A stretch of DNA of 64,000 bases. Origin: JACTOJ01 sp032335695 (GTDB taxonomy: Bacteria; Bacillota; Clostridia; Clostridiales; Clostridiaceae). This document shows positions 50,029 through 59,467 of this stretch, piece after piece (the first letter of the stretch is position 1; each line of letters opens with the position of its first letter). The stretch is from contig NZ_JACTOJ010000011.1 of assembly GCF_032335695.1 (NCBI RefSeq), positions 62,001 through 126,000 of the forward strand. The letters run 5' to 3'. A program made the position numbers and the translations under genes. Under the pieces are notes generated by a model. It was not told where the DNA came from. It saw nothing but the letters and a program-made list of their open reading frames with translations, and did not search any database.

Positions 50029-51204
50029 ATGATAAATAAAGTTAAAACCACGGTTATAATAATAAATTACTGCACAATTATATTAACTCTTCTCATAAGC
50101 TGCTTAAACAATAATGAAAAGGATATGCTTTTAGTGTTCTTATATTTCATGCTGTTATTTTCCTATTCCATTAGAACCTTTTTCATAAGCAGCTATATGC
50201 AGAGAGGGATTAAAAGTCGTATAGTTTTATTTTTAGGTTATTTGCTAGAGGTAGCCTTCATATTTTTAATAAATAGGTTCGATCCAACCAGGGTAACCCT
50301 TGCCTGCTATATTATTGTTCTTGATGATGCAGTGATGAACAGAAGCCAGAGAACTGGAATAGTAACCTCATTAATAGTATATTTATTCTCTTCTTTTTCC
50401 ATAGTATTATATATGGATTATGCTATGAATAGAGCTCTTCCAACCATATTGCTAAGCCTTCCCATATATTTGGTGATGTATATAATATTTTTCCTTATTA
50501 AATATCTCATAATGCAGACAGAAATCATAGAAGAAAATCTAAAGGATATAACAGTAAAAAAACTAGAAAAAGATATAGTGTATGATGAATTAAAGGAAGC
50601 TTATAAGAGAGTAGAAAACCTAACGGCAATGAAGGAAAGAAATAGAATTGCCAGGGAAATTCATGACACAGTTGGTCATACGCTTACTACAGTGTTGGTG
50701 GAAATAGAGGCTTCTAAGAGGCTTATAAATAAAGATACAGGAAAAGCACTAGATAAATTAAATTTAGCTCAGGAACAAGTGAGAAAGGGATTAAACGATA
50801 TAAGAAGCTCTGTGAGGATACTTGAGAATGGACAAGAAATTATGAGCTTTTCCCAATCTCTTAATGCAATAATAGAGGATACTAAAAAGCATTCAGAGGT
50901 AGCTATAAAAACTCAAATAGAAGAAATAAACTTAACAGAAGAGCAGGGAAAGGTAATACTATCGGCTTTATTAGAGGGCCTTACTAATGGCATAAGACAT
51001 GGTAAGAGCACTGCCTTTTTGTTTAGGCTTTTGAATAAGAATGGACACATATTTTTTTCTCTTTCAGATAATGGCAGAGGGACGGCAGTGCTTACTCCAG
51101 GCTTTGGACTTAAAGCCATGAGGGAGAGGGTAGAGGAGCTTGGAGGAAGGCTTTCTATCAACACCTGCCCAGAGGAAGGGTTAGAATTATGTATAGAGTT
51201 ATGA
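50029..51204 (+). CDS. Sensor histidine kinase, NarL-partner type (HisKA_3)
   Basis: A 391-residue kinase. Six hydrophobic segments (about 5-170) form a membrane sensor without a large external domain. A coiled linker leads to the HisKA_3 phosphoacceptor REIHDTVGHTLTTVL and an HATPase_c domain with ALLEGLTNGIRHG (N box) and SDNGRG / GFGLKAMRERVEELGG (G boxes). The ATG at 50029 has GGAG 9 nt upstream; a TTG 18 bases earlier overlaps the site. It pairs with the response regulator starting 8 bp later. The signal is unknown. Confidence 0.92.
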   Translation: MINKVKTTVIIINYCTIILTLLISCLNNNEKDMLLVFLYFMLLFSYSIRTFFISSYMQRGIKSRIVLFLGYLLEVAFIFLINRFDPTRVTLACYIIVLDDAVMNRSQRTGIVTSLIVYLFSSFSIVLYMDYAMNRALPTILLSLPIYLVMYIIFFLIKYLIMQTEIIEENLKDITVKKLEKDIVYDELKEAYKRVENLTAMKERNRIAREIHDTVGHTLTTVLVEIEASKRLINKDTGKALDKLNLAQEQVRKGLNDIRSSVRILENGQEIMSFSQSLNAIIEDTKKHSEVAIKTQIEEINLTEEQGKVILSALLEGLTNGIRHGKSTAFLFRLLNKNGHIFFSLSDNGRGTAVLTPGFGLKAMRERVEELGGRLSINTCPEEGLELCIEL

Positions 51205-51212
51205 GGTGAATT

Positions 51213-51863
51213 ATGAAGAAAATAGATATTATAATAGCTGATGATCAGACCCTTATGAGAGATGGTCTGAAAACTATATTGGAGCTGGAAGATAATTTTA
51301 ATATCCTAGGGCTTGCTAGTAATGGAGCGGAGGTTCTAGAGCTCTGCAGGCAACAGGCTCCTGACATTGTGCTTATGGACATAAGAATGCCTGAAATGGA
51401 TGGAGTGCAGTGCACTAAGGAGCTTAAGAGGCTCTACCCTTCGGTGAAGGTGCTTATTCTTACTACCTTCAATGATGTAGAGTATATAATTCAAGCTATA
51501 AATTATGGCGCAGCAGGCTATATACTTAAGGATATAGAAGGAGACGCTCTAATAAAAGCCATAAACGATGCTTACAAAGGACAATTTATGCTGCCTAATG
51601 ATGTAGCAAGAAAGCTAGTAAATAAGATTTATGAGAGCACTGATTACATAGTGGAAGAAAGTAAAAGTATAGAAGACTTTACTGAAAGAGAAATGGATAT
51701 AGCCAAGATGATGGCGGAAGGCTTTAACAATAAACAGATTGCAGCCTCTCTATTCATATCTGAAGGTACGGTGAAAAATTATATAAGCAATATATACTCT
51801 AAGCTGGGCACTTCTGATAGAACCACTGCGGCCATAACAATAAAGAAACTTATAACCAAATAA
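51213..51863 (+). CDS. NarL/FixJ-type response regulator
   Basis: A 216-residue regulator. The receiver domain has acidic IIADDQTL, phosphoacceptor Asp in IVLMDIRMPEMDG and Lys in YILKDIEG. The C-terminal LuxR HTH is LTEREMDIAKMMAEGFNNKQIAASLFISEGTVKNYISNIYSKL (starting F-T-E-R-E here). It is co-transcribed with the upstream kinase. The following FtsX/ATPase/FtsX transporter, behind a terminator, is its most obvious candidate target. Confidence 0.93.
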   Translation: MKKIDIIIADDQTLMRDGLKTILELEDNFNILGLASNGAEVLELCRQQAPDIVLMDIRMPEMDGVQCTKELKRLYPSVKVLILTTFNDVEYIIQAINYGAAGYILKDIEGDALIKAINDAYKGQFMLPNDVARKLVNKIYESTDYIVEESKSIEDFTEREMDIAKMMAEGFNNKQIAASLFISEGTVKNYISNIYSKLGTSDRTTAAITIKKLITK

Positions 51864-51865
51864 TT

Positions 51866-51904
51866 ACTCCGGTCATAGAAAATGTGACCGGGGTAACTTT
51901 TTTA
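51866..51904 (+). terminator. Terminator after two-component operon
   Basis: TTACTCCGGTCA pairs with TGACCGGGGTAA, followed by a T-run. Confidence 0.9.
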
Positions 51905-51963
51905 TTACTGTAAAAATTTCGTATAATTACAGAGATGAAAGTTTTGGAAAGGAAGTGAGTGCT

Positions 51964-53103
51964 TTGAAACCTTTATCCGTGATAAATTATAATATCAACA
52001 ATAAAAAAAGATTTGTCACCTCGATAATTTCAGTATTTGTGGCAGTGGTATTTATCTATGTATTTTATTCTCTTTTAGCCTCTTTAAATTCTTCTGTTCA
52101 CTTTATTACAGTGGAAAATTATAAAAATCATTCCGAAGTGACAGAGTATAGTAAAAGTGAACCTATAGAGGACGATATATTGAAAACTTTAGAAGACAAT
52201 AAGGATGTAGATAAGCTAGTACCATTTATGAATTATGGTTTAAGATACAGCGTACCCGGTACTATTACTCAGGTAGATGCGTTAGCTTTAAGAAGCAGCG
52301 ATATGAGCTACGTGATGAATGAGTATGGAGCTTCTATCAAAGAAGGAAGACTGCCTGAAGAAGGTAAAAATGAGATAGCAATATATGATAAAGTTGCGCT
52401 AAATAAAAAAGTAAAGCTTGGAGATAAGGTAGGGAGCAGCATAAATCAATTTGACAATTTAAATGGAGAATATAAAATTGTAGGGATATTAAAGGGTAAT
52501 ACAATGCTTTCTATAGTGAGTGCAAATGATTCTACGATGCCCAATTATGCTGATGAGCAGCAGAATCTGCATAGAGGAATTTTAATATTTCCTAAGGAAG
52601 GAAAGCTTGAAAATGTGAATAGCACAGTAGAAAATCTGGATCAGGGAAAGGTAAAGCTGATGACCTTAAATTTTGCTCAGAAAGAGTTTGACAGCAGTAT
52701 GAATATAATGAGCGTGCTGGATATCATATGTTTATTATCAATAATACTGATGGTAATTACAGTAGGCAGCACAAAATATGTGCATTTTTTCAATAGAAGA
52801 GAAGAGCTTGGGATTTTAAATGCTATGGGCTATAGCAAGAAAGAAATTTTAGTTAGAGCAATAAAAGAGGTAGCAGCACTAAATGGGATAGCTTATTTGA
52901 TAGGCTTGGCAGCTGCCATAGGCATAAGCTGTCTCATGGCTCAAAATATGTTTGATAGTAAAGGGGCCATAGGTATTGTTATCAACAGAAAATCAATAAT
53001 CATGTCCTTATATATTCCTTTATTCACCACTCTTTTTACTGTAGTTCCTATAAATATGATGATTAACAAGCTTGATCCAATAAAGATGATTGAAAGTAAC
53101 TAG
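51964..53103 (+). CDS. FtsX-like ABC permease (first)
   Basis: A 379-residue membrane protein with MacB/FtsX topology: one N-terminal helix (about 15-37), a large extracellular domain (~40-250), and three C-terminal helices with the FtsX core (IILMVITVGSTKYVHFFNRREELGILNAMGYSKKEI). The TTG at 51964 has AAGGAAGTG 6 nt upstream; GTG 51955 overlaps that site. It works with the ATPase and second permease that follow. Such type VII ABC systems act by transmembrane mechanotransmission rather than classical transport, often in peptide resistance or envelope control; the substrate is unknown. Confidence 0.88.
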   Translation: MKPLSVINYNINNKKRFVTSIISVFVAVVFIYVFYSLLASLNSSVHFITVENYKNHSEVTEYSKSEPIEDDILKTLEDNKDVDKLVPFMNYGLRYSVPGTITQVDALALRSSDMSYVMNEYGASIKEGRLPEEGKNEIAIYDKVALNKKVKLGDKVGSSINQFDNLNGEYKIVGILKGNTMLSIVSANDSTMPNYADEQQNLHRGILIFPKEGKLENVNSTVENLDQGKVKLMTLNFAQKEFDSSMNIMSVLDIICLLSIILMVITVGSTKYVHFFNRREELGILNAMGYSKKEILVRAIKEVAALNGIAYLIGLAAAIGISCLMAQNMFDSKGAIGIVINRKSIIMSLYIPLFTTLFTVVPINMMINKLDPIKMIESN

Positions 53104-53114
53104 GAGGTATTGTT

Positions 53115-53789
53115 ATGAGTTTTAAGTTAGAAAAAGTTAATCTTATTTACGATATAGGTAAAGAAGTCCAAACTTATGCACTTAAAGATATAAATTTGAC
53201 CTTGGAAGGAAATAAGCTCATAGGAATTATGGGACCTTCCGGAAGCGGAAAAAGCTCCTTGCTTTATGCTATGGCGGGTTTTAAAAAGCCTACTTCAGGA
53301 AAAGTATTTTACAATAATTCAGAATACAGCTCTTTAAATTCCTCAAAAAAATGTGATATGAGAAAGCAGGATTTCGGTTTTATATTTCAGAGGCATTTTT
53401 TAATTGATTATATGACTATATTGGATAATATCCTGACACCTATAAATGATGATAGTAAAGAGGCAAAAGTAAAAGCCATGGAGCTTTTAGAAAAATTCAA
53501 GCTTGGTCATTTAGCAAAGAAAAGGCCTAATCAGCTTTCTGGAGGGCAAAGGCAGAAGGTAGCTATTGCAAGAGCTTTAATCAGTGATCCTAAGGTTATC
53601 TTTGCAGATGAGCCTACAGCTGCTCTAGACCATAAAAGTGCTAAAGAAGTTATGGGCTTTCTTGAGAGCTTTAAAGAAGACAGAATGATAATAGTGGTAA
53701 CTCATGATCCCTCTATTCTTGTAAATGCAGACAGCATAATAAATATGGCTGATGGAGCCTTAGTATCTGCTGAAAGCAGGGAGGGATAA
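53115..53789 (+). CDS. ABC ATPase of the FtsX-type system (LolD/MacB-like)
   Basis: A 224-residue ATPase: Walker A MGPSGSGKSSLL, Q-loop in FIFQRHFLIDYM, signature LSGGQRQKVAIARAL, Walker B VIFADEPTAALD and H-loop VVTHDPSI. It sits between the two permease genes (11 bp and 2 bp gaps), so all three are translated together. Family and order indicate a heterodimeric FtsX transporter. Confidence 0.93.
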   Translation: MSFKLEKVNLIYDIGKEVQTYALKDINLTLEGNKLIGIMGPSGSGKSSLLYAMAGFKKPTSGKVFYNNSEYSSLNSSKKCDMRKQDFGFIFQRHFLIDYMTILDNILTPINDDSKEAKVKAMELLEKFKLGHLAKKRPNQLSGGQRQKVAIARALISDPKVIFADEPTAALDHKSAKEVMGFLESFKEDRMIIVVTHDPSILVNADSIINMADGALVSAESREG

Positions 53790-53791
53790 CA

Positions 53792-54901
53792 ATGAAACCG
53801 CTAGCCACATTAAATTATGTTGGTAACAACAAGCGAAAGGTGCTCCCAAGTTTTATCTGCATTGCTTTTAGTGTTTTTTTAGTATATTTGTTTTCGCTTT
53901 TATTATCAAGTTGCGAAAATGATATAAGATTATGCAGCGTAAATATGACGGAAAAAGGGACTGCTATAATGTCAAACGATAAAAATGCTATATCTGAGGA
54001 TATGCTTAAAGCTATAAAAGGTGACAGCAATACTAAGTCTGTCATACCTATAATAGCTGATATTGGAAGCTTTCAATATAAAACTATAATGGGGGGAATG
54101 TCTTTAGATATATATAATGTATTTTCAGAGGATGTACAGTCGCTTTTAGCTTCCTTAGAATTAAAAATTACTGATGGGAAGATGCCTGAAAAAGGTGAAA
54201 TTCTTGTTCCACTGAAGTATGCAAAGCAGAATAAAATAAAAATAGGTGACATAATTGAAAATAACCCTAATATAGGAGCTTACCTGAATAAAAAATACAA
54301 GGTATCAGGCTTTATTGATGGATATACAATGGTGGGCATAGTGTCTGATTCTGGAAATGTAAGCAGAGAAGAAGCCTTTAAGAATAACGTATTATATGGT
54401 ATAAAAGATAAAAATAATGACAGCTTAAGCAAGTTTTTAAAAAATAAAGCTGGAAATAAAATAAATGTTATAGATTATAAAACTATAAAAAAGGATATAG
54501 ATCAATTGATTTTAAGCGTAAATTCTCTTGAATTTATATTAAATATAGTCATAATTCTGGTGCTTTCTATATCTCTTGGGAATCTAAATTATATAGGGTT
54601 TATAAATAGAAAAAATGAATTTGAAATTCTTTATGCAGTAGGGTATAAAAGAGGCTTCCTTTACAGGAAAACTGTAAGAGAAAATTTCTTAAACTCTTTA
54701 GCAGCTTTCATATCAGGAATCATTTTTACTGCCGGCGTAGTAGAGATGATAAATATTTCTGTATGGATACCAAGTGGACGATATGTGGAGATGTTCAATT
54801 TTCAAGATATGCTTACAGCCTTTATGGTGCCTTTATTAGTATCCTTTATAAGCAGCGTAGCTCCAATAAAGGAAATAAGAAGCATCACCGTAGGAAATTA
54901 A
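53792..54901 (+). CDS. FtsX-like ABC permease (second)
   Basis: A 369-residue paralogue of the first permease: N-terminal helix, a smaller extracellular domain with ILVPLKYAKQNKIKIGD, and three C-terminal helices starting FILNIVIILVLSISLGN with the conserved FINRKNEFEILYAVGYKRG loop. It begins 2 bp after the ATPase stop. It is more divergent than the first, consistent with heterodimer partners. Confidence 0.88.
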   Translation: MKPLATLNYVGNNKRKVLPSFICIAFSVFLVYLFSLLLSSCENDIRLCSVNMTEKGTAIMSNDKNAISEDMLKAIKGDSNTKSVIPIIADIGSFQYKTIMGGMSLDIYNVFSEDVQSLLASLELKITDGKMPEKGEILVPLKYAKQNKIKIGDIIENNPNIGAYLNKKYKVSGFIDGYTMVGIVSDSGNVSREEAFKNNVLYGIKDKNNDSLSKFLKNKAGNKINVIDYKTIKKDIDQLILSVNSLEFILNIVIILVLSISLGNLNYIGFINRKNEFEILYAVGYKRGFLYRKTVRENFLNSLAAFISGIIFTAGVVEMINISVWIPSGRYVEMFNFQDMLTAFMVPLLVSFISSVAPIKEIRSITVGN

Positions 54902-54982
54902 AACATAACAAAGCATGGAATTTTCTGAAAGCTCTTGATATAATAGCAGTATAAAAAGTTTATTATATCTGGGGTGAATTTC

Positions 54983-55507
54983 ATGGAAAATGTAAAAAAA
55001 GAGTTTTATGCGCCTAAAAAAATTGTCAGTAATGTAGGGATATTTTTATTAATATTTATCTATTTAATAAAAGGCATTCCGGCTATAGTAACCTGGAATT
55101 TTAAATCTCAAGGGGCGGAGGTTTTTACTATACTGATGACTCTCTTTATGATAATATTTCTGATAGCTTATTCATATAGTACTTACAAAATACTTACTAG
55201 AAAAACTCCAGACCTTATTATATGGGAAGATGGTTTTGTTTTCAGGCAGGGAGAGTTATTGAAGGATACTACCTATAATTTGTCAGAGGTGAAAGAGATA
55301 TTTGTGCCTAAATGGGATGAGTATGTTAGAGTGACTTTAAAAGATATAGACAAGATTATAGTGCCTTTAACCTTGTTTAAGAAAGAAGATCGAGCAGAGA
55401 TTAAAAACTGTTTTATGGAATTAAAAGATAAAATTGATGGTGAGAATAATAAAAATTCTAAACCAAAAGAGTATATCGTGGTGAATTCTAAGCCTTATTC
55501 CAAATAA
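54983..55507 (+). CDS. Small two-helix membrane protein (STM3941-like)
   Basis: A 174-residue protein. Two transmembrane helices (about 15-35 and 48-70) precede a cytoplasmic PH-like beta domain (PDLIIWEDGFVFRQG... VRVTLKDIDKIIVPLTLF) and a polar tail. The layout resembles the STM3941 family of unknown function. The ATG at 54983 has GGGGTGA; a GTG 9 bases earlier lies in this site. It is located 81 bp after the FtsX operon, and association with it is possible. Confidence 0.65.
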   Translation: MENVKKEFYAPKKIVSNVGIFLLIFIYLIKGIPAIVTWNFKSQGAEVFTILMTLFMIIFLIAYSYSTYKILTRKTPDLIIWEDGFVFRQGELLKDTTYNLSEVKEIFVPKWDEYVRVTLKDIDKIIVPLTLFKKEDRAEIKNCFMELKDKIDGENNKNSKPKEYIVVNSKPYSK

Positions 55508-55527
55508 AAAAAGACCCTATGTAATTA

Positions 55528-55556
55528 TTGCATAATTATCAGGTATGAAGTATAAT
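55528..55556 (+). promoter_or_regulatory. Promoter of the T-box operon
   Basis: TTGCAT at 55528-55533, a 17-bp spacer and TATAAT at 55551-55556 place the start just before the T-box leader. Confidence 0.8.
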
Positions 55557-55850
55557 GATTTAAAAGATAAATCTATAAAGATTTTGATGAGAAAGAGTAC
55601 ATTAAGTGGAAGCTTAAAGAGAGCCGATGATAGGTGGAAAATTGGCAGCGAAGCTTAATAGAAGCAGTCTCTGAATCGCTTGCTGAGAAAGGAAGCTTTA
55701 GCTTCACATTAGGCATAGACGTAACCTTACGTTAAAAAGGAAGAAAATTATTGGATTTTCTTATGAGAGAGCACTTCTGTGCTAACTAGGGTGGTACCGC
55801 GATTTAACTCCTTCGTCCCTTTACCAAGGGATGAAGGGGTTTTTATTTTT
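55557..55850 (+). promoter_or_regulatory. T-box leader, candidate alanine specifier
   Basis: The T-box sequence AGGGTGGTACCGCG is at 55788-55801. It is followed by the terminator stem CTCCTTCGTCCC / GGGATGAAGGGG and a T-run (55808-55850). Stem I contains the AGTA element (near 55593), a distal AAGCTT/AAGCTT helix with the GATGATAGGTGG loop, and on the 3' side GAA-GCA-G at 55661-55667. By the usual GAA-NNN pattern the specifier is GCA (Ala). Uncharged tRNA-Ala would thus raise expression of the downstream Lrp and aminotransferase genes. Confidence 0.92.
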
Positions 55851-55913
55851 TTAATAAAAAGGATATATTTTAAGACAGAAGTAAATAATAAAAAAATTTA
55901 GGAGGGCTATTAA

Positions 55914-56393
55914 ATGGAGGAAATTTTAGAGATTTTGGAGAAAAACAGCAAATATTCTGCAGAAGAAATAGCAGTTATGGTAAGCAAGGATGTAGAAGAA
56001 GTTAAGAGGATAATAAAAAAATATGAGGAAGATAATGTAATAGTAGGCTACACTACGCTTATTGACTGGGACAATGTTGCAAAAGAAACTGTAACGGCAC
56101 TTATAGAGGTTAAAGTAACGCCTCAAAGAGGTCAAGGGTTTGATAAGGTAGCAGAAAGAATATATAAGTTTCCGGAAGTAAGAGCATGTTATTTAATGTC
56201 CGGGGGCTTTGATCTAACCGTAATAATACAAGGAAAAACTATGAAGGAGGTAGCACTTTTTGTAGCTGAAAAGCTAGCAGTACAGGAATATGTTTTGAGT
56301 ACTGCAACTCATTTTGTATTGAAGAAATATAAGGATCATGGAACCATATTTAAAGAAAAGCCTATGGATGACAGAGAGGGGTTATTTATATGA
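55914..56393 (+). CDS. Lrp/AsnC-family regulator
   Basis: A 159-residue regulator: N-terminal HTH (ILEKNSKYSAEEIAVMVSKDVEEVKRIIKKYEEDN, in part) and a C-terminal RAM domain (TALIEVKVTPQRGQGF, YLMSGGFDLTVIIQGKTM) that binds amino acids. AGGAGGG lies upstream. It shares the T-box leader and an ATGA overlap with the aminotransferase gene, so it probably controls or responds to the amino-acid product of that enzyme. Confidence 0.93.
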   Translation: MEEILEILEKNSKYSAEEIAVMVSKDVEEVKRIIKKYEEDNVIVGYTTLIDWDNVAKETVTALIEVKVTPQRGQGFDKVAERIYKFPEVRACYLMSGGFDLTVIIQGKTMKEVALFVAEKLAVQEYVLSTATHFVLKKYKDHGTIFKEKPMDDREGLFI

Positions 56394-57562
56394 AGCTGGA
56401 GGACATGATTCTTGATAGGGTAAAAAATATGCCTCCTTCAGGCATAAGAAAATATTTCGACATGATTAATGAGATGGACAATGTTATATCCTTAGGTGTT
56501 GGGGAACCCGATTTTGTTACTCCATGGAATATAAGAGAGGCCGGGGTATATTCTCTTGAAAAGGGTCATACCCATTATTCTTCAAATGCAGGCTTTGTTG
56601 AGCTTAGAGATGAGATAGCAAGATATCTTACCAGATATAAGCTGTTTTATGATCCTAAGGATGAAATCATAGTTACGGTTGGGGGAAGTGAAGGAATAGA
56701 TATAGCACTAAGAGCACTGGCAGGACCTGGGGACGAAGTGATAGTTCCAGAACCAAGCTTCGTAGCCTACAAAGGCTGTACGGCCTTTACCGGGGCTACT
56801 TCTAAGGTGATAAATCTAAGAGAAGAAGATGATTTTAAGCTTACCCCAGAGCTTCTTGAAGCAGCTATAACTGATAGAACTAAGGTGGTAATAATACCTT
56901 TTCCTAATAATCCTACAGGAGCTGTGATGAGCAGGGAAGACCTTAAGCCGATTGTAGATATATTAAAGGATAAGGATATTATAGTATTATCCGATGAAAT
57001 ATATTCTGAACTCACTTATGAAACAGAGCATGTATCCATAGCAAGCTTTCCGGAGATTAGAGACAAAACCCTAGTGATAAATGGATTTTCTAAGGCTTTT
57101 GCCATGACTGGCTGGCGTCTTGGATATATCTGCGGAAATAAAATACTTATAGATGCTATGAAAAAAATACATCAATATGCAATAATGTGTTCTCCAACTA
57201 CTTCGCAATATGCTGCTATAGAAGCGTTGAGAAGCAGCAGGCAAAGTGTGGATGAAATGATGAGAGAATATAATAGAAGAAGAAAAGTTATGCTTCAGGG
57301 ATATAAGAAAATGGGACTTAAATGCTTTGAGGCCAAAGGTGCTTTTTATCTTTTCCCAAGCATAAAATCTACTGGACTAAGCTCTGATGAATTCTGCGAA
57401 AGATTATTAAAAGAAGAGAAAGTGCTGGCGGTTCCAGGTGATGCCTTCGGAAGCTGCGGAGCTGGATTTATAAGAACCTGTTACGCATCTTCCCTGGAAA
57501 ACATCAAGGAAGCTCTAAATAGGATGGAGAGATTCTTAAATAAACTGGCTAAGAATAATTAA
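56390..57562 (+). CDS. PLP-dependent aminotransferase, class I/II (PatA-like)
   Basis: A 390-residue fold-type I aminotransferase. Visible are SLGVGEPDFVTP, the PLP-phosphate and ring contacts GSEGIDIAL, PNNPTG, DEIYSEL, the Schiff-base lysine in NGFSKAFAMTGWRLGY, and the carboxylate-binding Arg in FIRTCYASS. The start codon overlaps the Lrp stop (ATGA), implying coupling. With a leader whose specifier is probably Ala, an alanine-forming or alanine-using transamination is the favoured guess; aspartate or aromatic amino acids are alternatives. Confidence 0.92.
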   Translation: MKLEDMILDRVKNMPPSGIRKYFDMINEMDNVISLGVGEPDFVTPWNIREAGVYSLEKGHTHYSSNAGFVELRDEIARYLTRYKLFYDPKDEIIVTVGGSEGIDIALRALAGPGDEVIVPEPSFVAYKGCTAFTGATSKVINLREEDDFKLTPELLEAAITDRTKVVIIPFPNNPTGAVMSREDLKPIVDILKDKDIIVLSDEIYSELTYETEHVSIASFPEIRDKTLVINGFSKAFAMTGWRLGYICGNKILIDAMKKIHQYAIMCSPTTSQYAAIEALRSSRQSVDEMMREYNRRRKVMLQGYKKMGLKCFEAKGAFYLFPSIKSTGLSSDEFCERLLKEEKVLAVPGDAFGSCGAGFIRTCYASSLENIKEALNRMERFLNKLAKNN

Positions 57563-57663
57563 TAAAAAAATACTAAAAATACTAAGAAAATTGTCATTTT
57601 TCACTATAAACATATTCAATATAATATAGTATAATTTTCTTTAAGAGAGGAGTTGTTTTAAGT

Positions 57664-59409
57664 ATGAGAATGACTAAGATAGTTTGCACACTTGGACCTG
57701 CAGTTGATGATGAGAATTTGCTAGAGAAGCTTATATTAGGTGGAATGGATGTAGCAAGATTTAATTTTTCACATGGTACTCACGCTGATCATGAAGTAAG
57801 AGTAAACAGATTAAAAAAGGTAAAAGATAAGGTGAAGAAGCCTGTGGCATTGCTCCTTGATACAAAGGGACCAGAAATAAGATTAGGTAAGTTTGAAAAG
57901 GGAGAAGTCATATTAAAAGAGGGAGACGAATTTTCTCTTATCAACGAAGATATTTTGGGAGATGAATATAAATCTACAGTATCACACAAGGAATTATATA
58001 AGGATGTAGATCTTGGAACAAGAATACTTATAAATGACGGATTAGTAGCTATGGAAGTTACTAAGGTTGAAGGAAAGGATATACATTGTAAGGTTTTAAA
58101 TGGTGGAGCCATCAGCAATAATAAGGGTGTTAACATTCCTGAAACAGATACTCACCTTCCTTCAATAACAGAACAGGATATGGAAGATATAAAATTTGCA
58201 GTAACTCATGATTTTGATTTCATAGCTTGCTCCTTTGTTAGAAAAGCTGCAAATGTTAATGAAGTAAAGAGATTATTAAGAAAGCTTGGCGGAGAAGAAA
58301 TAAGAGTTATAGCTAAGATAGAAAATAGAGAAGGCGTAAATAATTTCGATGAAATTTTAAAGGTTTCTGATGGAATAATGGTAGCTAGAGGAGATCTAGG
58401 AGTTGAAATTCCTACAGAAGAAGTTCCTATAGTTCAGAAGATGATAATCGAAAAATGCTATAGAGCTGGGAAGCCAGTTATAACAGCTACTCAGATGCTT
58501 GATTCTATGATAAAGAATCCAAGACCTACAAGAGCTGAATCCAGTGACGTAGCTAATGCAGTTTTTGATGGAACCAGCGCAATAATGCTTTCTGGAGAAA
58601 GTGCAGCAGGAAAATATCCTATAGAAAGTGTTACTACCATGGCTAGAATAGCTGAAAAAGCTGAGCAGGTAATAGATTTTAGCAAAAATCTTAAAATGCT
58701 TCAATTTGATACTATGGGAAGCATAACTAATGCTATAAGCTATGCTACTTGCACTACTGCAATGCAGCTTAAGGCAGCAGCGATTGTTTCAGTTACTCAT
58801 TCTGGAGAAACTGCAAGAATGATATCAAGATTCAGACCTTCTTGCCCTATAGTTGCTCCAACTCAAAGCCCAAGAGTTGAAAGACAGCTTTCACTTTCCT
58901 GGGGAGTTATACCTTGCCTAGTTAAAGAAGTGGAAAGCACTGAGAAAATGTTCGAATTAGGTGTGGAAAAGGCTCTTGAAATGAAGCTTGTTAAAAATGG
59001 AGATGTTGTAGTTATAACTGCAGGAGTTCCAGCAGGAATGAGCGGTACTACAAACCTATTGAAGGTACATACAGTTGGAAATATCCTTGTTAAAGGAACT
59101 GGAGTAGTTAAAGGAAAAGTAACAGGTCAGATGTGTGTTGTTAAGAACATGGATGATATAGAGAAGAACTTTAAAAACGGAGATATACTTGTTATAGAAT
59201 CCACTAGCAATGATATAATGCCATATCTTAGAAATGCCTCAGCAATAATAGCTGAAGATCCAGAAATAGATAGCCATGCAGCTACTGTAGGTTTAGCTTT
59301 GGATATACCAGTTATAGTAGGAGCATATAATGCATTAAACATACTTAAATCAGGTACAGTAGTTACTGTAGATTCTAATAACGGAATAGTGCTTACTGAC
59401 AATATATAA
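57664..59409 (+). CDS. pyk: Pyruvate kinase with C-terminal PEP-utilising domain
   Basis: Final ATP-forming step of glycolysis. Of 581 residues, 1-~470 are the catalytic core: TKIVCTLGPA, ARFNFSHGTH, DTKGPEIR, the Lys/Glu/Asp metal site in IAKIENREGV and MVARGDLGVEIP, and ATQMLDSM. The extra ~105 residues (GNILVKGTGVVKGKV... IDSHAATVGLALDIPVIVG) are the mobile PEP-utilising-like domain seen in Bacillus and Clostridium enzymes; its phosphohistidine position is part of this motif. GAGGAG precedes the ATG, and a TATAAT -10 lies near 57630. Single gene with terminator. Confidence 0.96.
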   Translation: MRMTKIVCTLGPAVDDENLLEKLILGGMDVARFNFSHGTHADHEVRVNRLKKVKDKVKKPVALLLDTKGPEIRLGKFEKGEVILKEGDEFSLINEDILGDEYKSTVSHKELYKDVDLGTRILINDGLVAMEVTKVEGKDIHCKVLNGGAISNNKGVNIPETDTHLPSITEQDMEDIKFAVTHDFDFIACSFVRKAANVNEVKRLLRKLGGEEIRVIAKIENREGVNNFDEILKVSDGIMVARGDLGVEIPTEEVPIVQKMIIEKCYRAGKPVITATQMLDSMIKNPRPTRAESSDVANAVFDGTSAIMLSGESAAGKYPIESVTTMARIAEKAEQVIDFSKNLKMLQFDTMGSITNAISYATCTTAMQLKAAAIVSVTHSGETARMISRFRPSCPIVAPTQSPRVERQLSLSWGVIPCLVKEVESTEKMFELGVEKALEMKLVKNGDVVVITAGVPAGMSGTTNLLKVHTVGNILVKGTGVVKGKVTGQMCVVKNMDDIEKNFKNGDILVIESTSNDIMPYLRNASAIIAEDPEIDSHAATVGLALDIPVIVGAYNALNILKSGTVVTVDSNNGIVLTDNI

Positions 59410-59417
59410 AAAAATTT

Positions 59418-59467
59418 AAACACTGCTGCATGGAGAAGCAAATTTCTTGTATACAGCAGTGTTTTTT
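59418..59467 (+). terminator. Terminator after pyk
   Basis: AAACACTGCTG pairs with CAGCAGTGTTT and is followed by a T-run. Confidence 0.9.

Noticed and set aside
51964..54901. BceAB-type bacitracin resistance module
   Set aside because: BceB has ten helices and is paired with an intramembrane-sensing OmpR-type system; here there are two four-helix FtsX permeases and a NarL-type system.
58396..58704. Minus-strand ORFs inside pyk
   Set aside because: Shadow frames opposite a fully conserved enzyme; no start signals.
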